From: Candidatus Saccharimonadota bacterium
Lineage (GTDB): Bacteria > Patescibacteriota > Saccharimonadia > Saccharimonadales > SLHW01
Assembly (NCBI GenBank): GCA_007132685.1
Contig: SLOC01000012.1
Location: forward strand, 1 to 7,735
Length of the DNA: 7,735 nucleotides
Direction: 5' to 3'
The position numbers were made by a program, and so were the translations under genes. The notes under the pieces were generated by a model, which was given only the letters and a program-made list of their open reading frames with translations, was not told the DNA's origin and did no database searches. Within the stretch, counting starts at the first letter, position 1; each line of letters opens with the position of its first letter. Below are positions 1 through 4,858 of this stretch, one piece after another.

Positions 1-391
1 CAGATGATTGCTGGTTATTTTGCGGTTGATGTGTTGGTTGGCGATGATGACCGTATTGACGATAAAATTCATCCCATACTTCGTGCTTCTCACTGTCAGA
101 CAGGTCTTGATAATACTCGTGCCAGGCAGTCTGTATCTCGGCGAGTGATTTACCGGAAGCGCTAAGCTCGTGCATATATTGTTGGTGTTTTGACCGTTTT
201 GGCTCTGGTGTAGCTTCTACTACTGCCTGCTCCGCTTGCGCGGAAGGTTCACGTTCATATAAATCAGCGATTTTTTTGCGTATAACATCTGCAGCAGGAC
301 TTAAATCGTCGCTGCTGTTCAGTGGCTCAATCCGATTATCTTTCTTTATCGGTAGGCCGTAACGGTGTTCATTTTCGTCTACTGGTGGCAT
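1..391 (-). CDS. Hypothetical protein, N-terminal 130 residues (runs off left edge)
   Basis: I do not recognise this gene. The reading frame is open from an ATG at 391 to the window edge, so it is partial. The start is supported by an AAGGG Shine-Dalgarno match at 398-402, six bases upstream of the ATG. The protein is hydrophilic and has no signal peptide or membrane segment in the visible part. Residues 1-65 are rich in Glu, Asp, Pro and Ala and look disordered. Residues 70-113 are rich in aromatic residues and predicted helical, with the core EIQTAWHEYYQDLSDSEK. That core has the spacing of the end of an HMG-box-like domain (see findings). Residues 114-130 become rich in His, Gln, Pro and Asn. 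It diverges from the tRNA locus at 476. The rest of the protein may carry another domain, so no function is assigned. Confidence 0.75.
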   Translation of the reverse strand, partial: MPPVDENEHRYGLPIKKDNRIEPLNSSDDLSPAADVIRKKIADLYEREPSAQAEQAVVEATPEPKRSKHQQYMHELSASGKSLAEIQTAWHEYYQDLSDSEKHEVWDEFYRQYGHHRQPTHQPQNNQQSS

Positions 392-405
392 ATATAACCC
401 TTGGT

Positions 406-472
406 ATTGTACAATGTTTCTTGCGCTGTTGATACGCATAATATACTTTAAAACATTACAACATTATGTCAA
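406..472 (-). promoter_or_regulatory. Candidate promoter and leader of the left-edge gene
   Basis: On the minus strand there is a perfect TTGACA at 472-467. It is followed by AT-rich -10 candidates: TAAAGT at 450-445 with a 16-base spacer, or TATATT at 445-440 with a long 21-base spacer. The 5' leader that follows contains a perfect ten-base palindrome, ATTGTACAAT, at 406-415, which could be a small operator. The -35 match is direct; the choice of -10 and the operator idea are inference. Confidence 0.4.
421..447 (+). promoter_or_regulatory. Candidate promoter of the tRNA-Leu locus
   Basis: A plus-strand -10-like TATACT lies at 442-447, about 29 bases before the first tRNA base. Only a weak -35 (TTGCGC at 421-426, 15-base spacer) is visible. 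It overlaps the candidate divergent promoter of the left-edge gene. Transcription from here would run through both tRNA pieces to the terminator at 738-783. Confidence 0.35.
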
Positions 473-500
473 CTTGCCGGAGTGGCGGAACTGGTAGACA

Positions 501-615
501 GTTATAAACATTTGGAGCCGCAGTGATGGAACTGGTAGACATGCGGGACTCAAAATCCCGTGCTAGCAATAGCGTGTCGGTTCGATTCCGACCTGCGGCA
601 CCAAATGTTTATAAC
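501..615 (+). repeat. 15-bp perfect inverted repeat enclosing the inner tRNA
   Basis: Bases 501-515 (GTTATAAACATTTGG) are the exact reverse complement of 601-615. The arms flank tRNA-Leu(CAA). After one A-A mismatch (516/600) the pairing runs straight into the tRNA acceptor stem (517-523 with 593-599), so in RNA this would be a helix of roughly 23 positions. The right arm includes C601, C602 and A603, the encoded CCA. No clear target-site duplication flanks the arms. Confidence 0.9.
517..603 (+). tRNA. tRNA-Leu, anticodon CAA (inner, complete)
   Basis: This is a complete class II tRNA with an encoded CCA end. The acceptor stem is GCCGCAG (517-523) with CTGCGGC (593-599), all Watson-Crick. 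The D stem is ATG/CAT around a Leu-type loop. The anticodon stem is CGGGA/TCCCG (544-548, 556-560) with loop CTCAAAA, so the anticodon is CAA at 551-553, reading UUG. The long variable arm is GCTA-GCAA-TAGC (562-573). The T arm is GTCGG/CCGAC around TTCGATT (576-592). Discriminator A600 is the one expected for leucine tRNAs. Unusually, it lies between the two pieces of another tRNA-Leu and inside a 15-bp inverted repeat that pairs its CCA end. Confidence 0.97.
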
Positions 616-635
616 AAAACTGCTTAGGCAGTTTT
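616..635 (+). terminator. Weak hairpin after the inner tRNA, possible terminator
   Basis: An eight-base-pair perfect stem (616-623 with 628-635) has loop TTAG. The stem starts with AAAA and ends with TTTT, like a short bidirectional intrinsic terminator. It has only four GC-containing pairs and no T run beyond the stem. It might end some transcripts after the inner tRNA, or simply be part of the folded insert. Confidence 0.35.
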
Positions 636-644
636 CGCACGGGC

Positions 645-672
645 GCATCACTGAGGTGATGCCGGCAAGCCG
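645..672 (+). other. Two small hairpins inside the 3' piece of the outer tRNA
   Basis: GCATCA (645-650) pairs with TGATGC (657-662) around CTGAGG. This resembles the anticodon arm of a tRNA-Leu with anticodon GAG, but the loop is six bases when six pairs form, or eight when five form. It is followed by CGG-CAAG-CCG (663-672), which could serve as a short variable arm. A standard Leu(GAG) would have a seven-base loop, so this is only a resemblance. Confidence 0.45.
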
Positions 673-737
673 AACAAAATCGTGTGGGGCAACCCGTGAG
701 AGTTCGAGTCTCTCCTTCGGCACCAGAATGACAGACC

Positions 738-783
738 AGCCAGCCTGATGATGAGCGAAGCTCATCACTCCGCTGGCTTTTTT
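738..783 (+). terminator. Strong intrinsic terminator of the tRNA locus
   Basis: The base stem AGCCAGC (738-744) pairs with GCTGGCT (772-778). A distal perfect stem, 750-756 with 760-766, is capped by GAA. The T run extends from 778 to 783. It starts 13 bases after the encoded CCA of the outer tRNA. This placement suggests that 476-725 is transcribed as one unit. Confidence 0.88.
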
Positions 784-901
784 CGTTCTGGCTGTGTCAA
801 AATCTCCAGTGCTCCTGCAGCGTATCTCATATACGCTTTAGTTCGCGCTTCGATTTTTTCTTGCCAGAATGAAAATCTGCGCATTCTGGTCATCTCATAT
901 A

Positions 902-951
902 GAGAGACAAGAAGTCTGTCTGTCTTGACGGGAATCTCTCCTCCGGCACCA
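902..951 (+). pseudogene. Orphan tRNA-Leu 3' end remnant
   Basis: Bases 935-952 match the 3' end of the outer tRNA (709-726) at 17 of 18 positions. They include a T-stem strand CTCTC, an acceptor strand CTCCGGC and ACCA. The acceptor strand is a perfect Watson-Crick partner for GCCGGAG at 476-482, better than the nearer copy. GAGAG at 902-906 could be the other T-stem strand, but the T loop would then be 29 bases instead of 7. No D arm or anticodon arm precedes it, so it is most likely a remnant. Confidence 0.6.
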
Positions 952-1039
952 GCTCATTTTGCAACTGCAGCTTTCGTGCAAAGCCTCGCTCTACTCCACA
1001 AAATCCGTTTCGCTGGCTTTTTTGCGCGGCCCAGTGTTG

Positions 1040-1059
1040 AAAATGTATAAACATTTTTT
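1040..1059. terminator. AT-rich hairpin, weak bidirectional terminator candidate
   Basis: AAAATGT (1040-1046) pairs with ACATTTT (1051-1057) around ATAA, with six T on the plus strand. It lies 64 bases beyond the stop of the minus-strand operon ending at 1123, so it could end that operon. The stem has only one GC pair, hence low confidence. Confidence 0.3.
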
Positions 1060-1122
1060 CAGGGTGAGTTAAAGACAAGAGTGTTTTTAATAAGCGAAAC
1101 CGTATAGGCGAGCGCTTCAACT

Positions 1123-1938
1123 TTATTTTGACGTGTCAGTTTGTAGCGAATCCCATACGGCTGTAGTAACTGCTTGGAACTTCTTTTCTGGTTGCTGAGC
1201 AAGCCATACGCTAATATGGCTGGCAGTTTTGAGTTGCCATAGTTCTTCTGCCGCCTCCTTTGCGTCAGTGACGCTTACATCACCATCAACAGCCGTGTAT
1301 ATGTATTCATGATGCTTCGTTACGATGGTTTTGCCACCGATAGATAGCTCTTTCAGGGCAGCGACGAGTTGAGGTTGCGTCATCTCGTAAGTTATGACTG
1401 GCTGCTTTACTGAATTTTTAACGTACTTTTGCAGTTGAGAAAGGTTGCATACCAGGCAAATTTTGTCAGCAGACGTATTCAAGGCAGCAGGAGTAGAGAC
1501 TACGTAATCAACAGCGTCTTTTGTGAGTACGCACATAGTCGGTGTTTTAGCGAGAAATGACTCAAGCAGTACAGCAGTTTCGCTATTTCGGCCCAAGTCG
1601 CCTGCCAGTAATACTGCATCAGCCCAGTTGGCTTTGTCGAGTAGTTCCGCTAGGGCTTGCTTGCTAAAGCTGCCACTCGGTGTGCTGGGCGCGTAATCCC
1701 CCTGCTCTATTATTTTTCCAGCAATCGATTTAAGTGAACTTGGCAATAGTACGCTTGCGACTCCGATGCCAGCTTTCTCGGCGTACGAATACGCGTTCAG
1801 CGGCCCACTAATACCATTGTAATTCCCTCCGACAATCAGCAGCTTGCCGGCCGATCGCTTTGTAACCGGCTTGCTCCATACCAACTCTTCAAAGGCGGGT
1901 TTAGTGGGGTGTTGCTTGATGAAGTCGGTATTCGCCAT
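1123..1938 (-). CDS. NnrD-like protein (YjeF C-terminal / ribokinase fold), probably divergent
   Basis: The protein has 271 residues, near the usual length of ADP/ATP-dependent NAD(P)H-hydrate dehydratases, which repair the hydrated cofactor NAD(P)HX. What supports the family is GKLLIVGGNYNGISGPL (31-47) followed by AYSYAEKAGIGV, which matches the family's N-terminal GGS-Y-GAP-A-A-R-GAG pattern, and AGDLGR (112-117) in the place of the GPGLGR motif. What argues against normal activity is that the C-terminal GSGDVLAG-type motif, whose Asp is the catalytic base in ribokinase-fold enzymes, is not visible; the C-terminus instead reads TASHISVWLA. The first 38 bases overlap the end of the upstream HAD gene in another frame, so translation is probably coupled. 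It is the last gene of the xthA-led cluster. It may be a degenerate enzyme or have a changed substrate. Confidence 0.75.
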   Translation of the reverse strand: MANTDFIKQHPTKPAFEELVWSKPVTKRSAGKLLIVGGNYNGISGPLNAYSYAEKAGIGVASVLLPSSLKSIAGKIIEQGDYAPSTPSGSFSKQALAELLDKANWADAVLLAGDLGRNSETAVLLESFLAKTPTMCVLTKDAVDYVVSTPAALNTSADKICLVCNLSQLQKYVKNSVKQPVITYEMTQPQLVAALKELSIGGKTIVTKHHEYIYTAVDGDVSVTDAKEAAEELWQLKTASHISVWLAQQPEKKFQAVTTAVWDSLQTDTSK

Positions 1939-2677
1939 CGATTTGTCTCATTTCATAAATTATATTTTTTCGCTCAATAACGACCTCCCAGCCGTGTTTG
2001 TTCGCTGTATTGAAGAGTCTTTCCTCTGGATTGAAAGCGATTGGTCGCTCCACCATCGACAACATGTCAACGTCACCGTTTGAATCGCCCACCGCGACGC
2101 TGTCTTTGAGTGCTAAGTTCTTGTCTTTAATGACTTCTTTGAGGAATTTATCTTTTCCCTGGTGGGTTTTTCTGATGTGTCCCGTAAAATATTCTTTACC
2201 CCGTTCATAGTGTTGGCCAACCCAATGATCAAACCCATAGTGCTGGGCGAACGGCTCCAGTAGCTCTGTCTGTGAGCCGGATATCGCGATAAGGAAATAG
2301 CCGTCATCGTTCAGCTGTTTCACGAGTTCGCGGGTGTAGACATAAACGTTGTCTTTGTGCTCTTTAATAACGCGCTCAGCCGCCTGCTCAAAGTCTGCAA
2401 TCTTAAGATTTGGCACGTGCTCGTCAAATAATTCAGCCATAGACTGTTCGAACTCACCAAATGCTCTACCGTGCGCTCGTTTTTGCCAGGCGGTTTCTTT
2501 TTCTGCTAGTTGTTCGTGGAGGTGCTTTGGCAAAGCTCCCATACGGATAAGCTCAAAGAACACTTCTCGATACAGTCCACTGCGAAACAAGGTTCCATCG
2601 ATATCAAATGCCGCAAAGCGCATACTAGAAGTAGTAGCTGGGGCTTTTGAGGTAGATCTGTTGGTAGGCTGCTTCAT
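1901..2677 (-). CDS. HAD-superfamily phosphatase, subfamily IB (phosphoserine-phosphatase-like)
   Basis: This is a 258-residue cytoplasmic hydrolase. All four HAD motifs are visible. Motif I is DIDGTL, with nucleophile D25 and acid/base D27. Motif II is ISGS, with S133. A Lys in GKDKF (175-178) can be motif III, and motif IV is GDSNGDVD, with D198 and D202. The helical cap inserted between motifs I and II (about 37-115) is the arrangement of subfamily IB. Members act on phosphoserine, phospholipid intermediates or other small phosphates, and the substrate here cannot be read from sequence. I choose ATG at 2677 because AGAGGTG lies eight bases before it. A TTG at 2701 is in frame but sits upstream of that ribosome site. 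Residues 1-18 are a low-complexity Ser/Thr tail. The gene starts 45 bases after the membrane-protein gene and overlaps the NnrD-like gene by 38 bases. Confidence 0.88.
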   Translation of the reverse strand: MKQPTNRSTSKAPATTSSMRFAAFDIDGTLFRSGLYREVFFELIRMGALPKHLHEQLAEKETAWQKRAHGRAFGEFEQSMAELFDEHVPNLKIADFEQAAERVIKEHKDNVYVYTRELVKQLNDDGYFLIAISGSQTELLEPFAQHYGFDHWVGQHYERGKEYFTGHIRKTHQGKDKFLKEVIKDKNLALKDSVAVGDSNGDVDMLSMVERPIAFNPEERLFNTANKHGWEVVIERKNIIYEMRQIDGEYRLHQATPH

Positions 2678-2722
2678 AATTCTCGCACCTCTCCTCGACA
2701 AAGTTACATATGTATTGTATCA

Positions 2723-3292
2723 CTAAACTGTAGCTTGGACTTCTTTTGTCATCTGATGGACGCCAGCGATAAGCAGTATGGCGAAACCAACGGTAAATAT
2801 TGCTTGCGCCTGAGACAGCAAATCAACTATTGCAGGAAGCGACAAGAGTCCCATTAGTGTACCTGTCGATAACGTCACAGCGCCAAGCATAATGAATAAG
2901 TGTTTTGGAGCAATTCGAAGCAGCCAGCTACTCAAAAACAAAATATACCCAAAAAACAACGTGCCGAGTATCGTGTGCGTGTAGTTCAAAACTGCATGCA
3001 GTTGGTAAGGATACGTTGACAACAAGATTACGAGATAGCCGACACCGAGCCCGACTAGATATCTTCTCGCCACTGGCTTATCGCTTAATTGCTTCGCCCC
3101 CGCTAAGGTAAATAAGCCAGCCCCCAAGAACGCACCGCTGTAGAGAAAGATGGTAGGTTGCATTACCCCGTAATTACTGAAACCACCCGGACCATCCACG
3201 ATATCCGGATGTATAAGATAACAAGCCCATAAAAAGCTGATAAAAATTAATTGACCGAGAGTGACGTATAGGAGTAACTTTTTCTTATTCAT
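2723..3292 (-). CDS. Six-helix integral membrane protein, function unknown
   Basis: This 189-residue protein is mostly hydrophobic. Six membrane helices can be placed at roughly 6-27, 45-65, 76-95, 103-124, 130-150 and 160-181. A Lys-rich start (NKKK) suggests a cytoplasmic N-terminus. The loop after helix 1, HPDIVDGPGGFSNYG, and the overall size are reminiscent of DUF998-type membrane proteins, but I cannot confirm that. The start is ATG at 3292, seven bases after the xthA stop. No Shine-Dalgarno site is seen, so translation is probably coupled to xthA. An in-frame TTG at 3298 is less likely. It sits in the middle of the xthA to NnrD-like cluster. Confidence 0.82.
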   Translation of the reverse strand: MNKKKLLLYVTLGQLIFISFLWACYLIHPDIVDGPGGFSNYGVMQPTIFLYSGAFLGAGLFTLAGAKQLSDKPVARRYLVGLGVGYLVILLSTYPYQLHAVLNYTHTILGTLFFGYILFLSSWLLRIAPKHLFIMLGAVTLSTGTLMGLLSLPAIVDLLSQAQAIFTVGFAILLIAGVHQMTKEVQATV

Positions 3293-3299
3293 GTGCAAG

Positions 3300-4097
3300 C
3301 TATGGTTGAAGCTTTATGCTTACAGGACAGTGGTCAGAACCCATAACGTCGGCATGAATATTGGCACTTTTGACTTTACTCTTAAGGCTTGAGGAGACAA
3401 GGACGTAATCAATTCGCCACCCGACATTTCTCGCACGTGAATTTGCCCAGTGTGTCCACCAGGTATAATGACCGTTCCCCTGAGTAAACAGTCGAAACGT
3501 GTCAACAAAGCCTGCATCGATGAACTTCTGAAACCCTTCGCGCTCTTCTATAGTGAAGCCTTTTTTGCCGTCATTTTCTTTGGGTCGAGCCAGATCATCC
3601 TCCGTATGAGCAACGTTTAGGTCGCCACAAAATACGACTGGCTTTTTCTGCTCGAGGCGCTTGCAGTACTCTAAAAACGCTGGGTCCCACTTCTCGTGTC
3701 TGAGCGGGATTCTACTCAAATCCTCTTTTGCATTTGGGGTGTACACGGTGACAACATAGAATTCGTCAAATTCAGCGGCTATCACTCTGCCCTCTTTGTT
3801 TGGGTCACCATAGCTGTCCTCGGACAAATTATAGGTCTCGATAATGTCTTCAGGTAAACCATACAAGACGTTTAGAGGCGTAACTTTTGTAAAAATCGCA
3901 GTGCCACTGTAGCCTTTTTTATCGGCTGAGTACCAGTATTCTTCATAGTCGGGCAAGTCAATCGCTACTTGGTCTTTGTGGGCTTTGGTCTCTTGCAGGC
4001 ACAGTACATCGGGCTGGTGTTTCTTAATAAACGGCTCCAGCTCATTCTTTTTGATGACCGCTCGGATACCGTTCACATTCCACGAATAAATCCTCAT
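3300..4097 (-). CDS. xthA: Exodeoxyribonuclease III / class II AP endonuclease
   Basis: This 265-residue enzyme belongs to the exonuclease III/APE1 family. It cuts DNA 5' of abasic sites during base-excision repair and removes 3' blocking groups. The catalytic set is all visible: N7 in SWNVNG, E36 in LQETK, Y119 in VYTPN, D159 and N161 in CGDLNVAH, and D255-H256 in the closing GSDHCPV. The length is normal for the family. I choose ATG at 4097, since it begins directly with the family's MRIYSWNVNG; an in-frame TTG at 4124 would add nine residues ahead of this conserved start. There is no Shine-Dalgarno site, and a TATACT element ends only nine bases before the ATG, pointing to a leaderless or very short-leader mRNA. 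It is first in a four-gene minus-strand cluster and divergent from pyrH. Confidence 0.97.
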   Translation of the reverse strand: MRIYSWNVNGIRAVIKKNELEPFIKKHQPDVLCLQETKAHKDQVAIDLPDYEEYWYSADKKGYSGTAIFTKVTPLNVLYGLPEDIIETYNLSEDSYGDPNKEGRVIAAEFDEFYVVTVYTPNAKEDLSRIPLRHEKWDPAFLEYCKRLEQKKPVVFCGDLNVAHTEDDLARPKENDGKKGFTIEEREGFQKFIDAGFVDTFRLFTQGNGHYTWWTHWANSRARNVGWRIDYVLVSSSLKSKVKSANIHADVMGSDHCPVSIKLQP

Positions 4098-4106
4098 ATG
4101 TTTTCT

Positions 4107-4112
4107 AGTATA
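4107..4112 (-). promoter_or_regulatory. -10 element for xthA, close to the start codon
   Basis: TATACT on the minus strand is followed by nine bases and then the xthA ATG. Transcription starting about seven bases downstream of the element would begin within one or two bases of the start codon. No good -35 is seen at 16-18 bases. This would drive xthA, the membrane gene, the HAD gene and the NnrD-like gene. Confidence 0.5.
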
Positions 4113-4130
4113 GCGCTTGGGCAAAAACGT

Positions 4131-4139
4131 TGCTACAAT
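4131..4139 (+). promoter_or_regulatory. Extended -10 element for pyrH
   Basis: TGCTACAAT on the plus strand is an extended -10 (TGn followed by TACAAT). It ends 11 bases before the pyrH ATG at 4151, so the mRNA leader would be only about four or five bases. No Shine-Dalgarno site fits in that space. It lies back to back with the xthA promoter in a 53-bp gap. Confidence 0.5.
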
Positions 4140-4150
4140 GCCTGTCTAGA

Positions 4151-4858
4151 ATGTACAAACGAGTACTCATCAAATTTTCTGGTGAACAGCTGTCAGGCGA
4201 ACATGAGTTTGGTGTTGACCCAAAGATTGCGACCTACTTGGCAGACGAGCTCAAATCAGCTACCCAGACCGGTTGTGAGGTTGTTATCGTCGTTGGTGGC
4301 GGTAATATGGTGCGTGGCGCCGAAATCGCTGGCAACGGCATCAAGCGTGTCACCGCCGACCAGATGGGCATGCTCAGTGGCCTGATGAATGCCATGGCGC
4401 TAACCGACATATTCGAGCACGAAGGCGTACCAACTCGCTGTACCAGCAATATTTATGCCGAGCAGGTTGCCGAGAGTTATTCGTACCGTTTAGCAGAAAA
4501 ACATCTGGAGCGCGGACGCGTACTCATCATAGCTGGGGGCTTAGGGCGCCCGTACTTTACTCACGACACCGCTGCGGTATCCCTCGCACTTGAGCTTGAC
4601 TGTGAAGCAGTTCTTAAAGCCACCAAAGTTGATGGTGTCTACAACAAAGACCCTAACAAGCACAATGACGCCAAAAAGTTCAAAACACTCGATTATCAGC
4701 ACGCGGTCGAAAATGGCGAAGTCAAAGTGATGGATAAAGCAGCGCTTGGACTCGCTATGGAGCAAGCCATGCCAGTCGTCGTCTTTAATGTCATGGAACC
4801 GGGAAATATCGAAAAAGTCATCCGCAAAACAACCGGTATCGGTACTCTAGTTAGTTAA
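4151..4858 (+). CDS. pyrH: UMP kinase (uridylate kinase)
   Basis: This 235-residue protein has the normal length for bacterial UMP kinase. It phosphorylates UMP to UDP with ATP in pyrimidine nucleotide synthesis, and the family works as a hexamer. The amino-acid-kinase fold motifs are in order: KFSGE (8-12, usually KLSGE), VVGGGNMVRG (47-56), ADQMGMLSGLMNAMAL (69-84), FTHDTAA (136-142) with the UMP/phosphate-site Asp, and KATKVDGVYNKDP (156-168) for nucleotide binding. I choose ATG at 4151, since it begins exactly at the conserved MYKRVLIK. An in-frame TTG at 4130 lies within the promoter. It is the only plus-strand protein gene in the window. Its stop overlaps the 3' end of the convergent clp gene by eight bases, so there is no room for a separate terminator. 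Confidence 0.98.
   Translation: MYKRVLIKFSGEQLSGEHEFGVDPKIATYLADELKSATQTGCEVVIVVGGGNMVRGAEIAGNGIKRVTADQMGMLSGLMNAMALTDIFEHEGVPTRCTSNIYAEQVAESYSYRLAEKHLERGRVLIIAGGLGRPYFTHDTAAVSLALELDCEAVLKATKVDGVYNKDPNKHNDAKKFKTLDYQHAVENGEVKVMDKAALGLAMEQAMPVVVFNVMEPGNIEKVIRKTTGIGTLVS

Larger units (their letters stand above)
476..725 (+). tRNA. Interrupted outer tRNA-Leu: 5' piece 476-499, 3' piece about 675-725
   Basis: The 5' piece begins with acceptor strand GCCGGAG (476-482), then TG, the D-stem strand GCG (485-487) and a Leu-type D loop ending GGTAGAC at 499. From position 500 it departs from a normal tRNA. The matching 3' piece has a T arm with stem GAGAG/CTCTC (698-702, 710-714) around TTCGAGT, acceptor strand CTTCGGC (715-721, one G-U pair with the 5' strand), discriminator A722 and encoded CCA. 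Its variable arm (685-697, GGG-GCAA-CCC) has the same layout as the inner tRNA. CAAAATCGTG at 675-684 looks like the end of a CAA anticodon loop plus stem. About 175 bases, including a whole second tRNA-Leu, lie between. CACGG at 638-642 could be the 5' anticodon strand, but it clashes by one base with the D-stem partner CGC at 636-638. Whether this gives a functional tRNA is unknown; it may be a broken gene. Confidence 0.5.
784..1122. other. Non-coding tract with hairpins and tRNA/terminator fragments
   Basis: I see no convincing gene here. The tract holds several perfect hairpins: GCGTAT/ATACGC at 820-836, and an eight-pair stem 864-871 with 882-889. It also holds short echoes of sequence just upstream. 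CCAGAATGA occurs at 723-731 and 864-872, TCTCATATA at 825-833 and 893-901, a tRNA 3' end at 935-952 like that at 709-726, and CGCTGGCTTTTTT at 771-783 and 1011-1023. This pattern fits a decayed duplication of the tRNA-terminator unit. The open frame 748-1050 that crosses it has no Shine-Dalgarno site and overlaps the terminator. Confidence 0.6.

Noticed and set aside
500..674. Group I intron in the outer tRNA-Leu
   Set aside because: Group I introns are known in bacterial tRNA-Leu, but I find no P7-type GACUA element and no ordered P3-P8 core, and the insert does not sit cleanly in the anticodon loop.
560..748. 62-residue open frame on the plus strand, and the overlapping minus-strand 72-residue frame
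   Set aside because: Both lie across the tRNA sequences and the terminator, so they are by-products of RNA genes.
476..951. tmRNA (two-piece tRNA-like RNA with a tag frame)
   Set aside because: The pieces carry Leu-type long variable arms and D loops, there is no Ala-type G-U acceptor feature, and no plausible tag frame was seen.
748..1050. 100-residue open frame on the plus strand
   Set aside because: It begins inside the terminator hairpin of the tRNA locus, has no ribosome site, crosses the tRNA 3' remnant, and has no recognisable domain.
890..1120. 76-residue minus-strand frame beyond the end of the NnrD-like gene
   Set aside because: Its sequence is mostly the reverse complement of the hairpins and the tRNA remnant, with no ribosome site or domain.
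4130..4150. TTG start seven codons before the pyrH ATG
   Set aside because: The extra codons lie in the -10 element, and the family starts at MYKRVLIK-like sequence.
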